Below are positions 1 to 8,573 of a stretch of DNA of 64,000 bases, in pieces. The stretch's first letter is position 1. Each line of letters starts with the position of its first letter. Source of the DNA: Streptomyces sp. (GTDB lineage: Bacteria > Actinomycetota > Actinomycetes > Streptomycetales > Streptomycetaceae). The notes beneath the pieces are model-generated. The model saw nothing but the letters and a program-made list of their open reading frames with translations. It was not told where the DNA came from and did not search any database. The translations under genes were made by a program, and so were the position numbers. The stretch lies in contig NZ_JAEKKT010000177.1 of assembly GCF_019510245.1 (NCBI RefSeq), positions 1-64,000 of the forward strand, written 5' to 3'.

Positions 1-2
1 CC

Positions 3-110
3 AAAACCGCCACCGACCCGCCAACCATTCTGATCAACCGCGGGGTTCAAGCCCACCTCCTCGAGTTACTCGGCATCGACGAAACCCGCCCACGCTGGCT
101 GGACACCTGA
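3..110 (+). CDS. C-terminal fragment of an unidentified protein, possibly a transposase
   Basis: An open frame enters from the left edge and ends at TGA 108-110, giving 35 residues that end in RPRWLDT. The fragment contains a TTA leucine codon and is less GC-biased at third positions than its neighbours, as is common for transferred or mobile genes in Streptomyces. The tail (ILINRGVQAHLLELLGI) recalls the ends of some IS transposases, but 35 residues are too few to name a family. Positions 111-229 contain nothing I can assign. Confidence 0.4.
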   Translation, partial: KTATDPPTILINRGVQAHLLELLGIDETRPRWLDT

Positions 111-229
111 AACCCCATGTGCGAAGTCCGGGTCTAGACGATCGTGGGTGCGCCATGCGGGGCCCACAGCCGTGACGACCACCCGTGCACGCACCCCCGT
201 ACCACTCACCCAACCACCACGACCAGGGA

Positions 230-263
230 GTTCGCTGTGTCGTTCAGGTTGTGTTCAGGTCCG
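230..263 (+). promoter_or_regulatory. Direct-repeat operator, PhoP/OmpR-like spacing
   Basis: Two abutting 11-nt units begin at 242 (GTTCAGGTTGT) and 253 (GTTCAGGTCCG). A weaker third unit, GTTCGCTGTGT, begins at 230. Tandem 11-nt repeats starting GTTC are the layout of PHO boxes and other OmpR/PhoB-family sites. They lie about 95 bp upstream of the DUF347 gene, so they could control it. The regulator is not identifiable from the window. Confidence 0.4.
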
Positions 264-355
264 GCGCGGGAAGCTGAAACTCATGCACCAGAGGCGCCAA
301 AGCATTGGTAAAGACATCTGTGGCAGCGGGAGTCCCGCATGTCATCGTGCCGACC

Positions 356-1147
356 ATGACCACTGAGCACCTCCTCGACGACCGCTCCCGCGTTCCCCTC
401 CGCACCATGGCGAACAAGGTGCCGGAAGTCACCGTCTACTTCTGGATCATCAAGGTGCTCACCACCGGGATGGGCGAGACCGCGTCGGACCTGCTGGCCC
501 GCGTCCTCGGCCCGATACCGGCCGTCGGCCTCGGCGGTCTCGCCCTCGCGGCGTCCCTGGCCGTGCAGTTCGCGGTCCGCCGGTACATCGCCTGGGTGTA
601 CTGGACCGCGGTCGTCATGGTCAGCGTGTTCGGGACGATGGCCGCCGACGTCCTGCACGTCGGTCTCGGCGTGCCCTACGCGCTGTCCACCCCGTTCTTC
701 GTCGTCGTGCTGGCCGCGGTCTTCGCCCTCTGGTACGCCGTCGAGCGGACGCTGTCCATCCACGGCATCCGCACCCGCCGCCGTGAGACCTTCTACTGGG
801 CGACCGTCCTCGCCACCTTCGCCCTCGGCACCGCCGCCGGTGACCTGACCGCCACCGCCGGCCTCGGCTACTTCGGCTCGGTGGTCCTCTTCGCCGTCGC
901 GATCTGCATCCCCGCGATCGCCCACCGGGGCGGTGCGCTGAACGCCGTGACCGCTTTCTGGACGGCCTACGTCATCACCCGCCCCCTCGGCGCCTCGCTC
1001 GCCGACTGGATGGCGGTCGGCCACGGCCGGGGCGGCCTCGGACTGGGGCTGGCACCGGTGACCCTCGCCTGGACGGCCGCCATCGCCTGCTTCGTCGGCT
1101 ACCTCGCCGTCTCCCGCCGGGACACGTCGGCACTCGATCCGGCCTGA
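356..1147 (+). CDS. DUF347 (COG4705-type) integral membrane protein
   Basis: A 263-residue, very hydrophobic protein with repeated short motifs of the KVPEVTVYFWIIKVLTT type characteristic of DUF347. About eight membrane spans are grouped as repeated pairs, each preceded by a polar loop with a conserved Asp or Glu (GETASD, GTMAAD, GTAAGD, LGASLAD). The function of the family is not established and no catalytic site is evident. I chose ATG 356; an in-frame TTG at 305 with a GAGG about 10 bp upstream is an alternative that adds 17 unremarkable residues. It stands alone, with direct repeats upstream that suggest response-regulator control. Confidence 0.8.
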   Translation: MTTEHLLDDRSRVPLRTMANKVPEVTVYFWIIKVLTTGMGETASDLLARVLGPIPAVGLGGLALAASLAVQFAVRRYIAWVYWTAVVMVSVFGTMAADVLHVGLGVPYALSTPFFVVVLAAVFALWYAVERTLSIHGIRTRRRETFYWATVLATFALGTAAGDLTATAGLGYFGSVVLFAVAICIPAIAHRGGALNAVTAFWTAYVITRPLGASLADWMAVGHGRGGLGLGLAPVTLAWTAAIACFVGYLAVSRRDTSALDPA

Positions 1148-1169
1148 GCGGCCCGGTCCCGCTCAGGCC

Positions 1170-2366
1170 TCAGCTGCAGGTGAGGCGGCCGGCGGTCGCC
1201 TTGGCCGTGAGGACGCGGTGCACGGAGGCGGCGACCTTGGTGCGGAACGACGCGTCCCTCGCCATCTGGGCCTGCACCCCCTGGACCATCGCCGGTACGG
1301 TCGACGCCTTGACCGTGAGGACCATGTCGCCGCCGGCGGCGATGAACTGCACCGCCCGCTGTGCCGGGGTGTAGGCGCGCACCGCGACCGCCTGGCCGAG
1401 GTCGTCGGAGATGACGACTCCCTTGAAGCCGAACTTGGTGCGCAGCAGCGAGTTGATGACGGTCGGTGAGAAGGCGGCGAGGTGCCTGGAGTCGATCTTC
1501 GTGTACTTCGCCGACGAGATCATCACGAACGGCGCACCCGCCTTGATCCCGCTCTGGAACGGCTGGAGGCTCGAACTGGACGCGGTCGTCACCGAGTCCA
1601 CCACGTTCGCCGTGGTGTCGGTGTTGCCGATCACCTGGCCCAGTCCGGGGAAGTGCTTGAACGTGGTCATCACCCCGGCCGCGCGGAAGCCCGCGGCGAA
1701 GGCGCCGGTGTGCGAGGTCACGACGGCGGGCGTGTGGCCGTACTCGCGGTAGAAGTGGCCGATGGGGGCGTTGCGGGTGCCGAGACTCGCGGGCACCACG
1801 TCGGCGACCGGGGCGAGGTTGAGGTCCAGGCCCGCCGCCTTGAGCTGCCCCGCCCAGGTCGTGGCGCGACTGCGCAGGGTGGCCGTGGACCACGTGCCCT
1901 GCGTCAGGGCGTTGGGAATGACCGAGAAGCCGGGGCCGCTGAGCACCTGGACCTGGCCGCCCTCCTGGTCGGTGGAGACGAGCAGCCCGACCCGGTGCCC
2001 GCCGACCGTGTCGGCCTGCGTGCGGAACGCGTCCACGACCTTCCTGGTCGCGGTGGTCCCGGCGCTGCTGCGGCCGGTGAGCATGACGGACCCGACGTGG
2101 TAGGTGCGCAGCGTCTGCAGGTCGGTGGTGCTCGGGCGGTTGGCGGCGACCCCGCCCATGAAGAGCTGGCCGACGCGCTGTGCCTGGGTCATCCCCGCGT
2201 AGACCGTGTCGGCGCAGCTCGCCGCGGACACGGCGGCCACCGGGTGGCCGGTCGCTCCCGCGGCCGGCCCGGTGCACACACCGGCGACGAGCACGGTGCT
2301 GACGACTCCAACAGTGGTGCGCCGGGCGGCGAGGCCGCACGTGCGCCGACGAACAGGTGTCCCCAC
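1170..2366 (-). CDS. Secreted glycoside hydrolase family 3 protein (beta-N-acetylhexosaminidase type)
   Basis: A 398-residue protein with an Arg-rich start and a hydrophobic stretch (GVVSTVLVAGVCTGPAAGA) consistent with export. The GH3 N-terminal domain follows: STDQEGG, the KHFPGLG signature near the middle, and ISDDLG, whose Asp is the expected nucleophile. There is no GH3 C-terminal sandwich domain, as in NagZ-like enzymes that release N-acetylglucosamine from chitin or cell-wall fragments. The NagZ loop that normally carries the acid/base His-Asp pair is replaced here by GQVIGNTDT, so the exact reaction is uncertain. GTG 2366 was chosen because AGGAGCG sits 5-6 nt upstream; the frame remains open for 20 further codons. 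Confidence 0.85.
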   Translation of the reverse strand: MGTPVRRRTCGLAARRTTVGVVSTVLVAGVCTGPAAGATGHPVAAVSAASCADTVYAGMTQAQRVGQLFMGGVAANRPSTTDLQTLRTYHVGSVMLTGRSSAGTTATRKVVDAFRTQADTVGGHRVGLLVSTDQEGGQVQVLSGPGFSVIPNALTQGTWSTATLRSRATTWAGQLKAAGLDLNLAPVADVVPASLGTRNAPIGHFYREYGHTPAVVTSHTGAFAAGFRAAGVMTTFKHFPGLGQVIGNTDTTANVVDSVTTASSSSLQPFQSGIKAGAPFVMISSAKYTKIDSRHLAAFSPTVINSLLRTKFGFKGVVISDDLGQAVAVRAYTPAQRAVQFIAAGGDMVLTVKASTVPAMVQGVQAQMARDASFRTKVAASVHRVLTAKATAGRLTCS

Positions 2367-2578
2367 GATGCGCTCCTGACTGATGCGGGTGCACGCCACG
2401 GAGACCAACGGGCCGACGGACGACATCGGACCGCATGGCCCGCGACCGGTTCATTCGCACAACACGTTACGCCGCCCGGGTGCCGACAGCACCCGGGCGG
2501 AGCCGTTGCCACGGGCCTGGGGGGACGGCGCGCGGCAACGACTCCGCGCATCCCCTCAGGGACGGGGGCCGGTCAGGC

Positions 2579-4703
2579 TCAGGGGATGAGCCGCCACTGC
2601 TCGATGTAGCCGACGTCGATCGCGGCGTGGTCCTGGACCCTGAGTTTCCAGGTGCCGCTCAGCGGCTGTGCGGAGGCGTCGACGGTGAACGTCTGGTCGA
2701 CGTTGTCGGCGGAGCCGCCACTGCGGTTCAGCAGGGAGTAGACCGTTCCGTTCGGGCCGACCAGGTCGACCGTCAGGTCGCCCCGGTAGGTGTGGATTAT
2801 CTTCACGTAGACCTGGGTGGTCGCCGACGCGTTCCCGGTGCGGTCGGTGACGGTGACCGGGGACTCCACCGCCGTGCTGTTGTCGGGGATGTCGACGCGG
2901 GTGGCGTTGGCGTAGACGTAGGCCACCTCCCAGGCGAAGCTCACCGTGCTGCTCGCGCCGGTGCCGTCGGTGACCGTGACGGTGACGTCGCTGGTGCCGA
3001 GGGTGGTCGGGGTGCCCGAGATCAGGCCGGTGTCGCTCATCGTCAGGCCGTCCGGCAGGCCGGTCGCCGTGTACGTCAGGCCCGCACCCGAGTTGGTGGT
3101 GTACGCGTCCGTCTGGAGCGACACCGCCTGCCCGATGCCGCTGATCTGGTCGGCGATCGGCGCCACGTTGACGCCCAGCGCGACGCGATGGCCCACGTTG
3201 ATCGCCGCCCAGGCGTCGGCCACGGCGAGGTAGGAGGGGCTGTAGGCGCCGAACAGGTCGGCCGCGGCCTGGAGGGTGGCGGTCCGGGCGCCCGTAGGTG
3301 GTGAGTGCCCGATACCAGACGCGTTGGGCGTTGTCGATGCCGATGCCGGTCACCGGCCGGCCGTCGTAGGTGGGGCTGTCGTAGGCGACCCCGTTCACCG
3401 TCTTCGCGCCGCTGCCCTCGGAGAGCAGGTAGAAGAAGTGGTTGGCCGGGCCCGAGGAGTAGTGGACGTCGAGGCCGCCGAGCGAGGAGCTCCAGTAGTC
3501 GCTGGAGGCACCGTCCTTGGAGGGCTTGTCCATGTAACGCAGCGGGGTGCCGTCGCCGTTGATGTCGATCTTCTCGCCGACCAGGTAGTCCGGGACGTCG
3601 GCCGGCAGGTTCTCGTAGAACTCGACGGCGGCGGCGAAGATGTCGGAGGTCGCCTCGTTGAGACCGCCCGACTCGCCGGAGTAGGTGAGCCCCGCGGTGG
3701 CCGCCGTGACGCCGTGGCTCATCTCGTGGGCGGCCACGTCGAGCGCGGTGAGCGGGTGGGTGTTGCCCGAACCGTCGCCGTACGTCATGCAGAAGCAGCT
3801 GTCCTGCCAGAAGGCGTTGACGTAGTTGCTGCCGTAGTGGGCGCGGCTGTAGGCGGCGACGCCGTCGTTGCGTATGCCGTTGCGGCCGAAGACGTTCTTG
3901 TAGTAGTCCCAGGTGGCCGCGGCGCCGAAGGCGACGTCGACGCCCGCGGTCTGCCGGTTGGCCGGAGTGCCGTCGCCCCAGACATCGTTGTCGTCGGTGA
4001 AGAGCGTGCCGGTGCCGGAGGTGCCCTGGTTGAGGTCGTAGGTGCGGTGTCCGGCGCGGTCGCCGTCGACGAGTTGGTACGTGGTACCGGAGAGCGTGGT
4101 GCTGAGGGGCACGGTCCCGTTGAACTGACCGGTGCCGGTGCCGGTTTCGACGCCCTGGTACCGGAAGAGCTGCTTTCCGGTGCCCGCGTCGGTGATCACG
4201 TGGAGTTCGTTGGGGGTGCCGTCGTCCTGGAAGCCGCCGACCACGGACTCCCAGGCCAGGGCGGGTTTGCCCGAGCCGGCCCAGACGACGAGGCGCGGGC
4301 TGCCGTCCACCGCGGGATGCTCGGCGCCGGCCTTGGCCGCCGTGGTGAGCGCCTTGGCCTTCGCCGTGGCCGAGGAGACCTTCGCCTTGGTGGACGCGAG
4401 CGAGAGGGCCGCCTTCGTGGCGCGCGACACCGTGAGGCGGTTGCCGCGCTCGTGCACGATCAGGTCGCCGCCCTGCACATGCAGCGCCGCATGCGGGTTG
4501 CGCCGCAGGTGCGCGACCTTGATGCGGTCGGCCGTCGTCGAGAACCGCACCATGCGGGCGTCGGCGTCCCAGTTGTACAGCACGGTGGTCATATGGGGGC
4601 GGCCACTGCGCTTGATGGTGGCGAGCGTGCCGAACTGCTGCTTGCCAAGGAGGTCGGAGAGGGCTTCGTCGGACAGGGGGCGAGGCGCTGGTCCTTGAGT
4701 CAT
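2579..4703 (-). pseudogene. M4 neutral metalloprotease, fused to a PPOX N-terminus and frameshifted
   Basis: Reading from ATG 4703, the first about 80 residues match an F420/FMN-binding PPOX-class protein (LLGKQQFGTLATIKRSGRPH, then HAALHVQGGD). At about 4464 the frame passes directly into an M4 propeptide (LIVHERGNRL, then VVWAGSGKPALAWE). The protease body follows: HEMSH zinc motif, the downstream GGLNEATSD, and the proton-donor His in DVHYSSGPAN. Near 3293 the frame breaks after ALTTY. The remainder continues in another frame (3223 down to 2579): M4 C-terminal helices, an Ig-like domain and a P-domain-like beta sandwich. No signal peptide remains, so a normal secreted protease cannot be made. 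Two separate lesions make pseudogene the best call. Confidence 0.85.
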
Positions 4704-4809
4704 GACGTGATCAACACCCATGGCCGTCCGGCAATTTCGTGGACGCTGTGAGCTCCGTCCCCGCTTTCACGACACGCCCGGGACCGACTCTCGCAACAGC
4801 CCTCAGTCC

Positions 4810-5211
4810 TCAGCCCTCGGCCTCCGCGTCATAGCGCTCGCGGGCCTCGTGGAGTTCCTCGATATGGGTCTCCGCCCAGTCCTTCACTCCCGCCAGCAGC
4901 AAGGAGAGGCTGCGGCCGAGCGGGGTGGGTTCGTAGTCCACGCGGACGGGGACGGCCGGGGTCACCGTCCGCGCGAGGAGGCCGTCCCGTTCCGGGGAGC
5001 GCAGGGTCTGGGTGAGCATCTTGGGGCTGACGCCGGTGATCTTGCGGCCGAGCTCGCTGTAGCGCAGGGGGCCGGGGACCAGTGCGCAGACGACCAGGCT
5101 GACCCACTTGTCGCTGATCCGGTCGAGCAACTGGTTGGTGGGGCAGGCCCGGATGAACGCGTCGTACTCCACGCGCGCCTGCTCGCGCCGCTGGGCCGCC
5201 GTCGTCGGCAT
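4810..5211 (-). CDS. HxlR-family winged-helix transcriptional regulator
   Basis: A 133-residue single-domain regulator. The HxlR hallmarks are present: a Cys near residue 23 (RACPTNQLLDRISDKW), the winged helix (LRYSELGRKITGVSPKMLTQTLRS..ERDGLL) and the closing PVRVDYEPTPLGRSL. HxlR proteins often sense aldehydes, quinones or redox state and usually control an adjacent gene. Here the adjacent downstream gene is the truncated PPOX front end of the fused protease, so the original target may have been lost. The start lies 8 bp from the AGGTGAGCG-type leader. Confidence 0.85.
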   Translation of the reverse strand: MPTTAAQRREQARVEYDAFIRACPTNQLLDRISDKWVSLVVCALVPGPLRYSELGRKITGVSPKMLTQTLRSPERDGLLARTVTPAVPVRVDYEPTPLGRSLSLLLAGVKDWAETHIEELHEARERYDAEAEG

Positions 5212-5330
5212 CGCTCACCTCTGGGGGACCTAGGCACCTTCAGCCGAGACGTTCTCACTCGACGATGCCGCAAAGGCCCACGCCCGCCTCGCGGCGGGCG
5301 GAGTGTGCGGGCGGCTGGTGCTGGTTCCCT

Positions 5331-5421
5331 GAGCGGGCGGCGCGCCCTGGAAGGGCGCGGGGCTGTGCCGGCATACGGCTCCGCCGCGTGGGCGCGACAA
5401 GCCACGACGGCGCCGCAGCAG
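5331..5421 (+). repeat. Dispersed Streptomyces-type intergenic repeat, copy 1
   Basis: This stretch contains GCGCGACAAGCCACGACGGC preceded by a GC-rich fold around GGGCGCGGGG. The same core appears near 50821 (GCGCGACCAGCCACGAC) and, inverted, near 61022-61042. From memory, this element is frequent in intergenic regions of Streptomyces genomes. It lies between the HxlR and TetR genes. The intergenic stretch 5212-5650 holds this copy and the tandem repeat that follows, with no convincing gene. Confidence 0.6.
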
Positions 5422-5427
5422 GCGGCC

Positions 5428-5531
5428 GGCATGTCGCGGCGCTCGGCCGGTCCGGCATGTCGCGGCGCTCGGCCGGTCCGGCACGTCGCGGCGCTCGGCC
5501 GGTCCGGCACGTCGCGGCGCTCGGCCGGTCC
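5428..5531 (+). repeat. Four tandem copies of a 26-bp unit
   Basis: Unit boundaries are 5428, 5454, 5480 and 5506. Each unit begins GGCATGTCGC or GGCACGTCGC and ends CTCGGCCGGTCC. Copies 1-2 carry T and copies 3-4 carry C at the fifth base; otherwise they are identical. The array directly follows a dispersed intergenic repeat. It could encode repeats in several frames, but none has a start site or coding signature, so I treat it as non-coding. Confidence 0.85.
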
Positions 5532-5650
5532 GGTCGTCCGGTGGTGGCGCACCGTCTGCGGTAGTGCTTGGTAGTGCTCACGCCGCGGCGACTTCGGCGA
5601 GGTCATCAAGGACTCCGCCCGGCCCGAGTGATCCGTCCGAAACGGGCCGC

Positions 5651-6265
5651 TCAGTCCGGACGCGGTCCGAGCAGCCCCTCCACGATGTCGCGGAGGGGGC
5701 CCAGGAGGTCCTCGGGTGTCGCGTCGGCCAGGGGCAGCAGGCCCACCGCGGAGCGTACGACGGCGACCCCCACGCCGAGGGCGACCAGGAGCTCCGCCCG
5801 CAGCCGGGCGTCGGGTGCCGCAGGGGCGCCCGACGCTTCGAGCACCTGCCGGCCGAACTCCGCCAGGGCCCGCCGACGCAGCTCGGCCACCTGCTCGTCC
5901 CCGGAGTCCCGCAGCAGCATCAGTACCGGGTGCTCGCCGAACTCCGCCCACGCCCCGGCCGCCAGCTGCCGGCTCAGCGCCTCGGCCAGCGCGGCCCGGT
6001 CGCGCGGGAACTCCCCGTCACCGCCCAGGAACCGGGGCGTCGACGCCAGCGCCGCCTTGAACAGGCCCTCCTTGGAGCCGAAGTACCGCTTGATGAGGGC
6101 GAGGTTGACGCCCGCGTCCGCGGCGACGTCCCGCAGCGTCGTACGGTCGTAGCCCAGCTGCGTGAACCGGGCGCGGGCGGCCAGCAGCAGCGCCTGCCGG
6201 GTCGCCGCGGCATCCCGGCGGCGGGCCCCGGCGGCGGCCTGATCGGTCACGTCGTCCGACGACAC
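5651..6265 (-). CDS. TetR-family transcriptional regulator
   Basis: A 204-residue protein with a classic TetR HTH in the first 60 residues (LLLAARARFTQLGYDRTTLR, then AGVNLALIKRYFGSKEGLF), followed by an all-helical C-terminal ligand domain. GTG 6265 is chosen because AGAGGAG precedes it by 6 nt; an upstream in-frame GTG at 6289 lacks such a site. It is divergent from the isochorismatase-like gene, and the shared 160-bp gap contains paired palindromes. Autoregulation and control of that neighbour are therefore likely (inference). Confidence 0.88.
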   Translation of the reverse strand: MSSDDVTDQAAAGARRRDAAATRQALLLAARARFTQLGYDRTTLRDVAADAGVNLALIKRYFGSKEGLFKAALASTPRFLGGDGEFPRDRAALAEALSRQLAAGAWAEFGEHPVLMLLRDSGDEQVAELRRRALAEFGRQVLEASGAPAAPDARLRAELLVALGVGVAVVRSAVGLLPLADATPEDLLGPLRDIVEGLLGPRPD

Positions 6266-6331
6266 AGCGGCTCCTCTCTCCAACGCCACCCCGGCCCCCT
6301 CGACGGACCGGGGTTCCGCGAGTCCGCCACG

Positions 6332-6390
6332 AAGTAATCATGCGTTGACATGATCCCCCAGCGCGGTCTACGTTGCCAAGTAATCGCTTG
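6332..6390. promoter_or_regulatory. Paired operator palindromes between tetR-type gene and isochorismatase-like gene
   Basis: TCATG-N6-CATGA lies at 6338-6353 and CAAG-N6-CTTG at 6377-6390. Each is preceded by or overlaps AAGTAATC, which recurs at 6332 and 6378, 46 bp apart. Two similar half-site pairs in a divergent promoter are typical of TetR self-regulation. The region is also less GC-rich than its surroundings, as expected for promoter DNA. Confidence 0.5.
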
Positions 6391-6425
6391 ATGACCAACG
6401 GGGCCGCGTGGAAGGAACAGAGACG

Positions 6426-6980
6426 GTGCCTCAGCAAGCCCTGCTCGTCATGGATGTCCAGCAGGTCGTCGTCGACCGCTTTCCCGACTCCGGGTACCTG
6501 CCCCGCCTGGGCAAGGCGATCGAGGCCGCCCGGGCCGGCGGCGTCCCCGTGATTTACGTGGTCGTCGGCTTCCGCCCGGGCTACCCGGAGGTCAGCGCCC
6601 GCAACAAGATGTTCCGCGGCCTCGTGGGCGCCGCGACGCGGCAGGCCGGGGACGACAGGGCCACCCAGGTCCACCCGGACGTCGCTCCCGCGCCCGGCGA
6701 GCCGGTCGTCACCAAGCGCCGCGTCAGCGCCTTCGCGGGCAGCGACCTGGACATGGTGCTGCGGGCCGGCGGGATCGATCACCTCGTCCTCACCGGCATC
6801 GCCACCAGCGGCGTCGTGCTGTCCACCCTGCGCCAGGCCGCCGACCTCGACTTCGAGCTCACCGTCCTGTCCGACGGCTGCCTCGACTCCGACCCGGAGA
6901 TCCACCGGGTGCTCACGGAGAAGGTGTTCCCGAAGCAGGCGGAGGTCACGACCGTCGACGACTGGGTGGCAGCACACTGA
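6426..6980 (+). CDS. Isochorismatase-like (cysteine hydrolase fold) protein lacking the catalytic Cys
   Basis: A 184-residue single-domain protein. The Asp (LLVMDVQ) and Lys (VVTKRRVSAF) of the usual Asp-Lys-Cys triad are present. The segment that normally carries Cys reads GIATSGVVLSTLRQA, with Val where Cys is expected. A Cys-less active site rules out the amidase-type mechanism but is known in PhzD-like isochorismatases, which hydrolyse an enol ether by acid catalysis. I think this is a naturally Cys-less subfamily rather than a recent mutation, because the flanking motif is intact. GTG 6426 follows AAGGA by 9 nt. It is divergent from the TetR regulator. Confidence 0.8.
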   Translation: MPQQALLVMDVQQVVVDRFPDSGYLPRLGKAIEAARAGGVPVIYVVVGFRPGYPEVSARNKMFRGLVGAATRQAGDDRATQVHPDVAPAPGEPVVTKRRVSAFAGSDLDMVLRAGGIDHLVLTGIATSGVVLSTLRQAADLDFELTVLSDGCLDSDPEIHRVLTEKVFPKQAEVTTVDDWVAAH

Positions 6981-6984
6981 CGCC

Positions 6985-7898
6985 CGCCGACAGGCGAGGG
7001 TGACCTCGACCGGCAGCTTCTTGATCCCGTCGACGACGGTGGAGCGCACCCGCGGGACTTCGCCCACCAGTCGGATGTCGGCCAGCCGGGGGATCAGCTC
7101 CTCGAACATGATGTCGGCGCGCGGGAGCAGGTTGCCCAGGCACAGGTGCGGGCTGCCCTTGCCGAAGGTGACGTGGTCGTTGTTCCGCCGGGCCACGTCG
7201 AAGTCGTACGGGTCGCCGAAGACCTCCTCGTCCCGGTTGCCGGAGGCGTACCACATGACGACCTTGTCGCCCTCCCTGATCCGCTTGCCGCCGAGCTCGA
7301 CGTGGCGGGTGGCGGTACGGCGGAAGTGGTAGACGGGGGGCCAGCGCAGGAACTCCTCCACCGCCGTCGGGATCAGCGACGGGTCGTCCCTGAGCCGGGC
7401 CAGCTGCTTGGGGTGCTGGAGGAGGGCCAGCACCGAGTGGGTGATGGTGTGCCGGGTGGTCTCGTTGCCGGCCACCACCAGGAGCAGGAAGTAGTTGTCG
7501 AAGTCCTGCGCGGAGAGCGGGACTCCGTCGCGCGGGGTGGTGTTGACCAGTCCGGAGACCAGGTCCGCCCCCGCGCCGCCGCCGGGCCAGCGCCCGCCCG
7601 TACGCGAAGACTTCGAGCGAGGCGGGGGAGCGGAACGGCTGGTCGCGGTACTTCTCGCTCTCCGTGCTGTGCAGCAGGACGTCCGCGTAGTCGGGGTCGG
7701 TGTTGCCGATGATGCGGTTGCCCCAGTCGATGAGCTGCTGGTTGTCCTTTGGCGGCACGTCGAGGAGCCGGGCCAGGACGTTGATGGGGAAGTTCGCGGA
7801 GACCTCCGTCACGAAGTCGAAGGTCCGCTTGGCCAGTGCAGCGTCGAGGGTCTTCGCCGTCAGCCCGCGCAGGAAGTCGGTGTAGCTGCTGATGACCC
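6985..7898 (-). pseudogene. Cytochrome P450 remnant
   Basis: P450 sequence runs leftward from about 7898. It includes SSYTDFLRGLTAKTLD and NFPINVLARLLDVPPKDNQ in one frame. Near 7570-7585, in a G-rich tract, it switches frame and continues as ADLVSGLVNTTPRDG, then AGNETT (I helix), EEFLR (ExxR) and the heme-binding FGKGSPHLCLG. About 100 N-terminal residues are missing. The usual GNSLAR..IMFEEL region is short by two residues. The frame runs past the expected C-terminus (VEVTLA) without a stop. No functional P450 can be made. Confidence 0.85.
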
Positions 7899-8249
7899 CG
7901 CCCCGAACTGCCGCTGGATCACGCTCCGGGGGACGGCACCCGGCTGGAGATCCTGGACTGCTCGGGCGCCGCCAAGCAGAAGTGGGTCTTCCAGTCGGAC
8001 GGCACCGTCCGCTCGCTCGGCCTGTGCATGGACCTGGCCTGGGCCAACACCGCGAACGGCACCGCGATCCAGGTCGCCAAGTGCAGCGGCAACCGTGCCC
8101 AGCTGTTCTACCTCAGCGCGCAGGGCGACCTGGTCAGCGCCCTCGCCGACAAGTGCGTGGACGTCACCGACAACGGCACGGCCAACGGCACCAAGCTCCA
8201 GCTGTGGACCTGCTCCGGCACGCCCAACCAGAAGTGGCACAAGGGCTGA
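7899..8249 (+). pseudogene. Ricin-type beta-trefoil (CBM13) C-terminal fragment
   Basis: An open frame of about 115 residues carries repeated trefoil units: GTRLEILDCSGAAKQKW, then CMDLAWANTANGTAIQVAKC and CVDVTDNGTANGTKLQLWTC, ending NQKWHKG at TGA 8247-8249. It is the carbohydrate-binding tail of a secreted glycosidase whose catalytic part and signal peptide are missing. Its left end abuts, head to head, the broken N-terminal end of the P450 remnant near 7898, indicating a deletion join. No start codon with a ribosome site is present. Confidence 0.8.
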
Positions 8250-8483
8250 CCACGGCCCGCCATCCGGTCCTGTGGCGGAGGTCGCGGAAACGCGCCTCCG
8301 CACGGCCGGAAGCGTCCTCCTGGGCGATCTCGACGTCGAACCAGGTGCCGTACGCGTCCGTCCTGAGCGCCGTGCCGTCGTAGCGCCGCACGGCAGACGG
8401 GCGTCGGCGTCCCCCTTGCGGCCGCCTGTGCTGTCGAGCGGCGGCGCGCAGGCAGGCATCAGGCTCAATACATCGGAGGAGTC

Positions 8484-8502
8484 AACTACTTGAGTTGTAG
8501 TT
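8484..8502. promoter_or_regulatory. Inverted repeat AACTAC-N7-GTAGTT
   Basis: A perfect 6-bp-armed palindrome lies in an AT-rich patch about 80 bp upstream of the -35 box of the GH95 gene. It could be a second operator or an activator site for the glycosidase operon. The rest of 8250-8570 holds no gene I can support. Confidence 0.35.
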
Positions 8503-8573
8503 ATTGATGTGAACAGGGAGCTCAGGCCCCCTCAGCGGCTCAAGTAAGCGCAATCTCCCCCGTGCTGGAGTTG

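Noticed and set aside
5230..5951. Minus-strand frames encoding repeated RPSAATCRTG-type peptides across the 26-bp array
   Set aside because: The repetition is explained by the tandem DNA repeat; no start site or flanking conserved sequence.
8164..8391. Minus-strand frame starting RRYDGTALRTDAYGTWFDVEI, which looks protein-like
   Set aside because: The first 35 or so residues have plausible composition, but the frame soon becomes the antisense of the lectin fragment, has no ribosome site, and matches no family I can name. It may be the end of another decayed gene.
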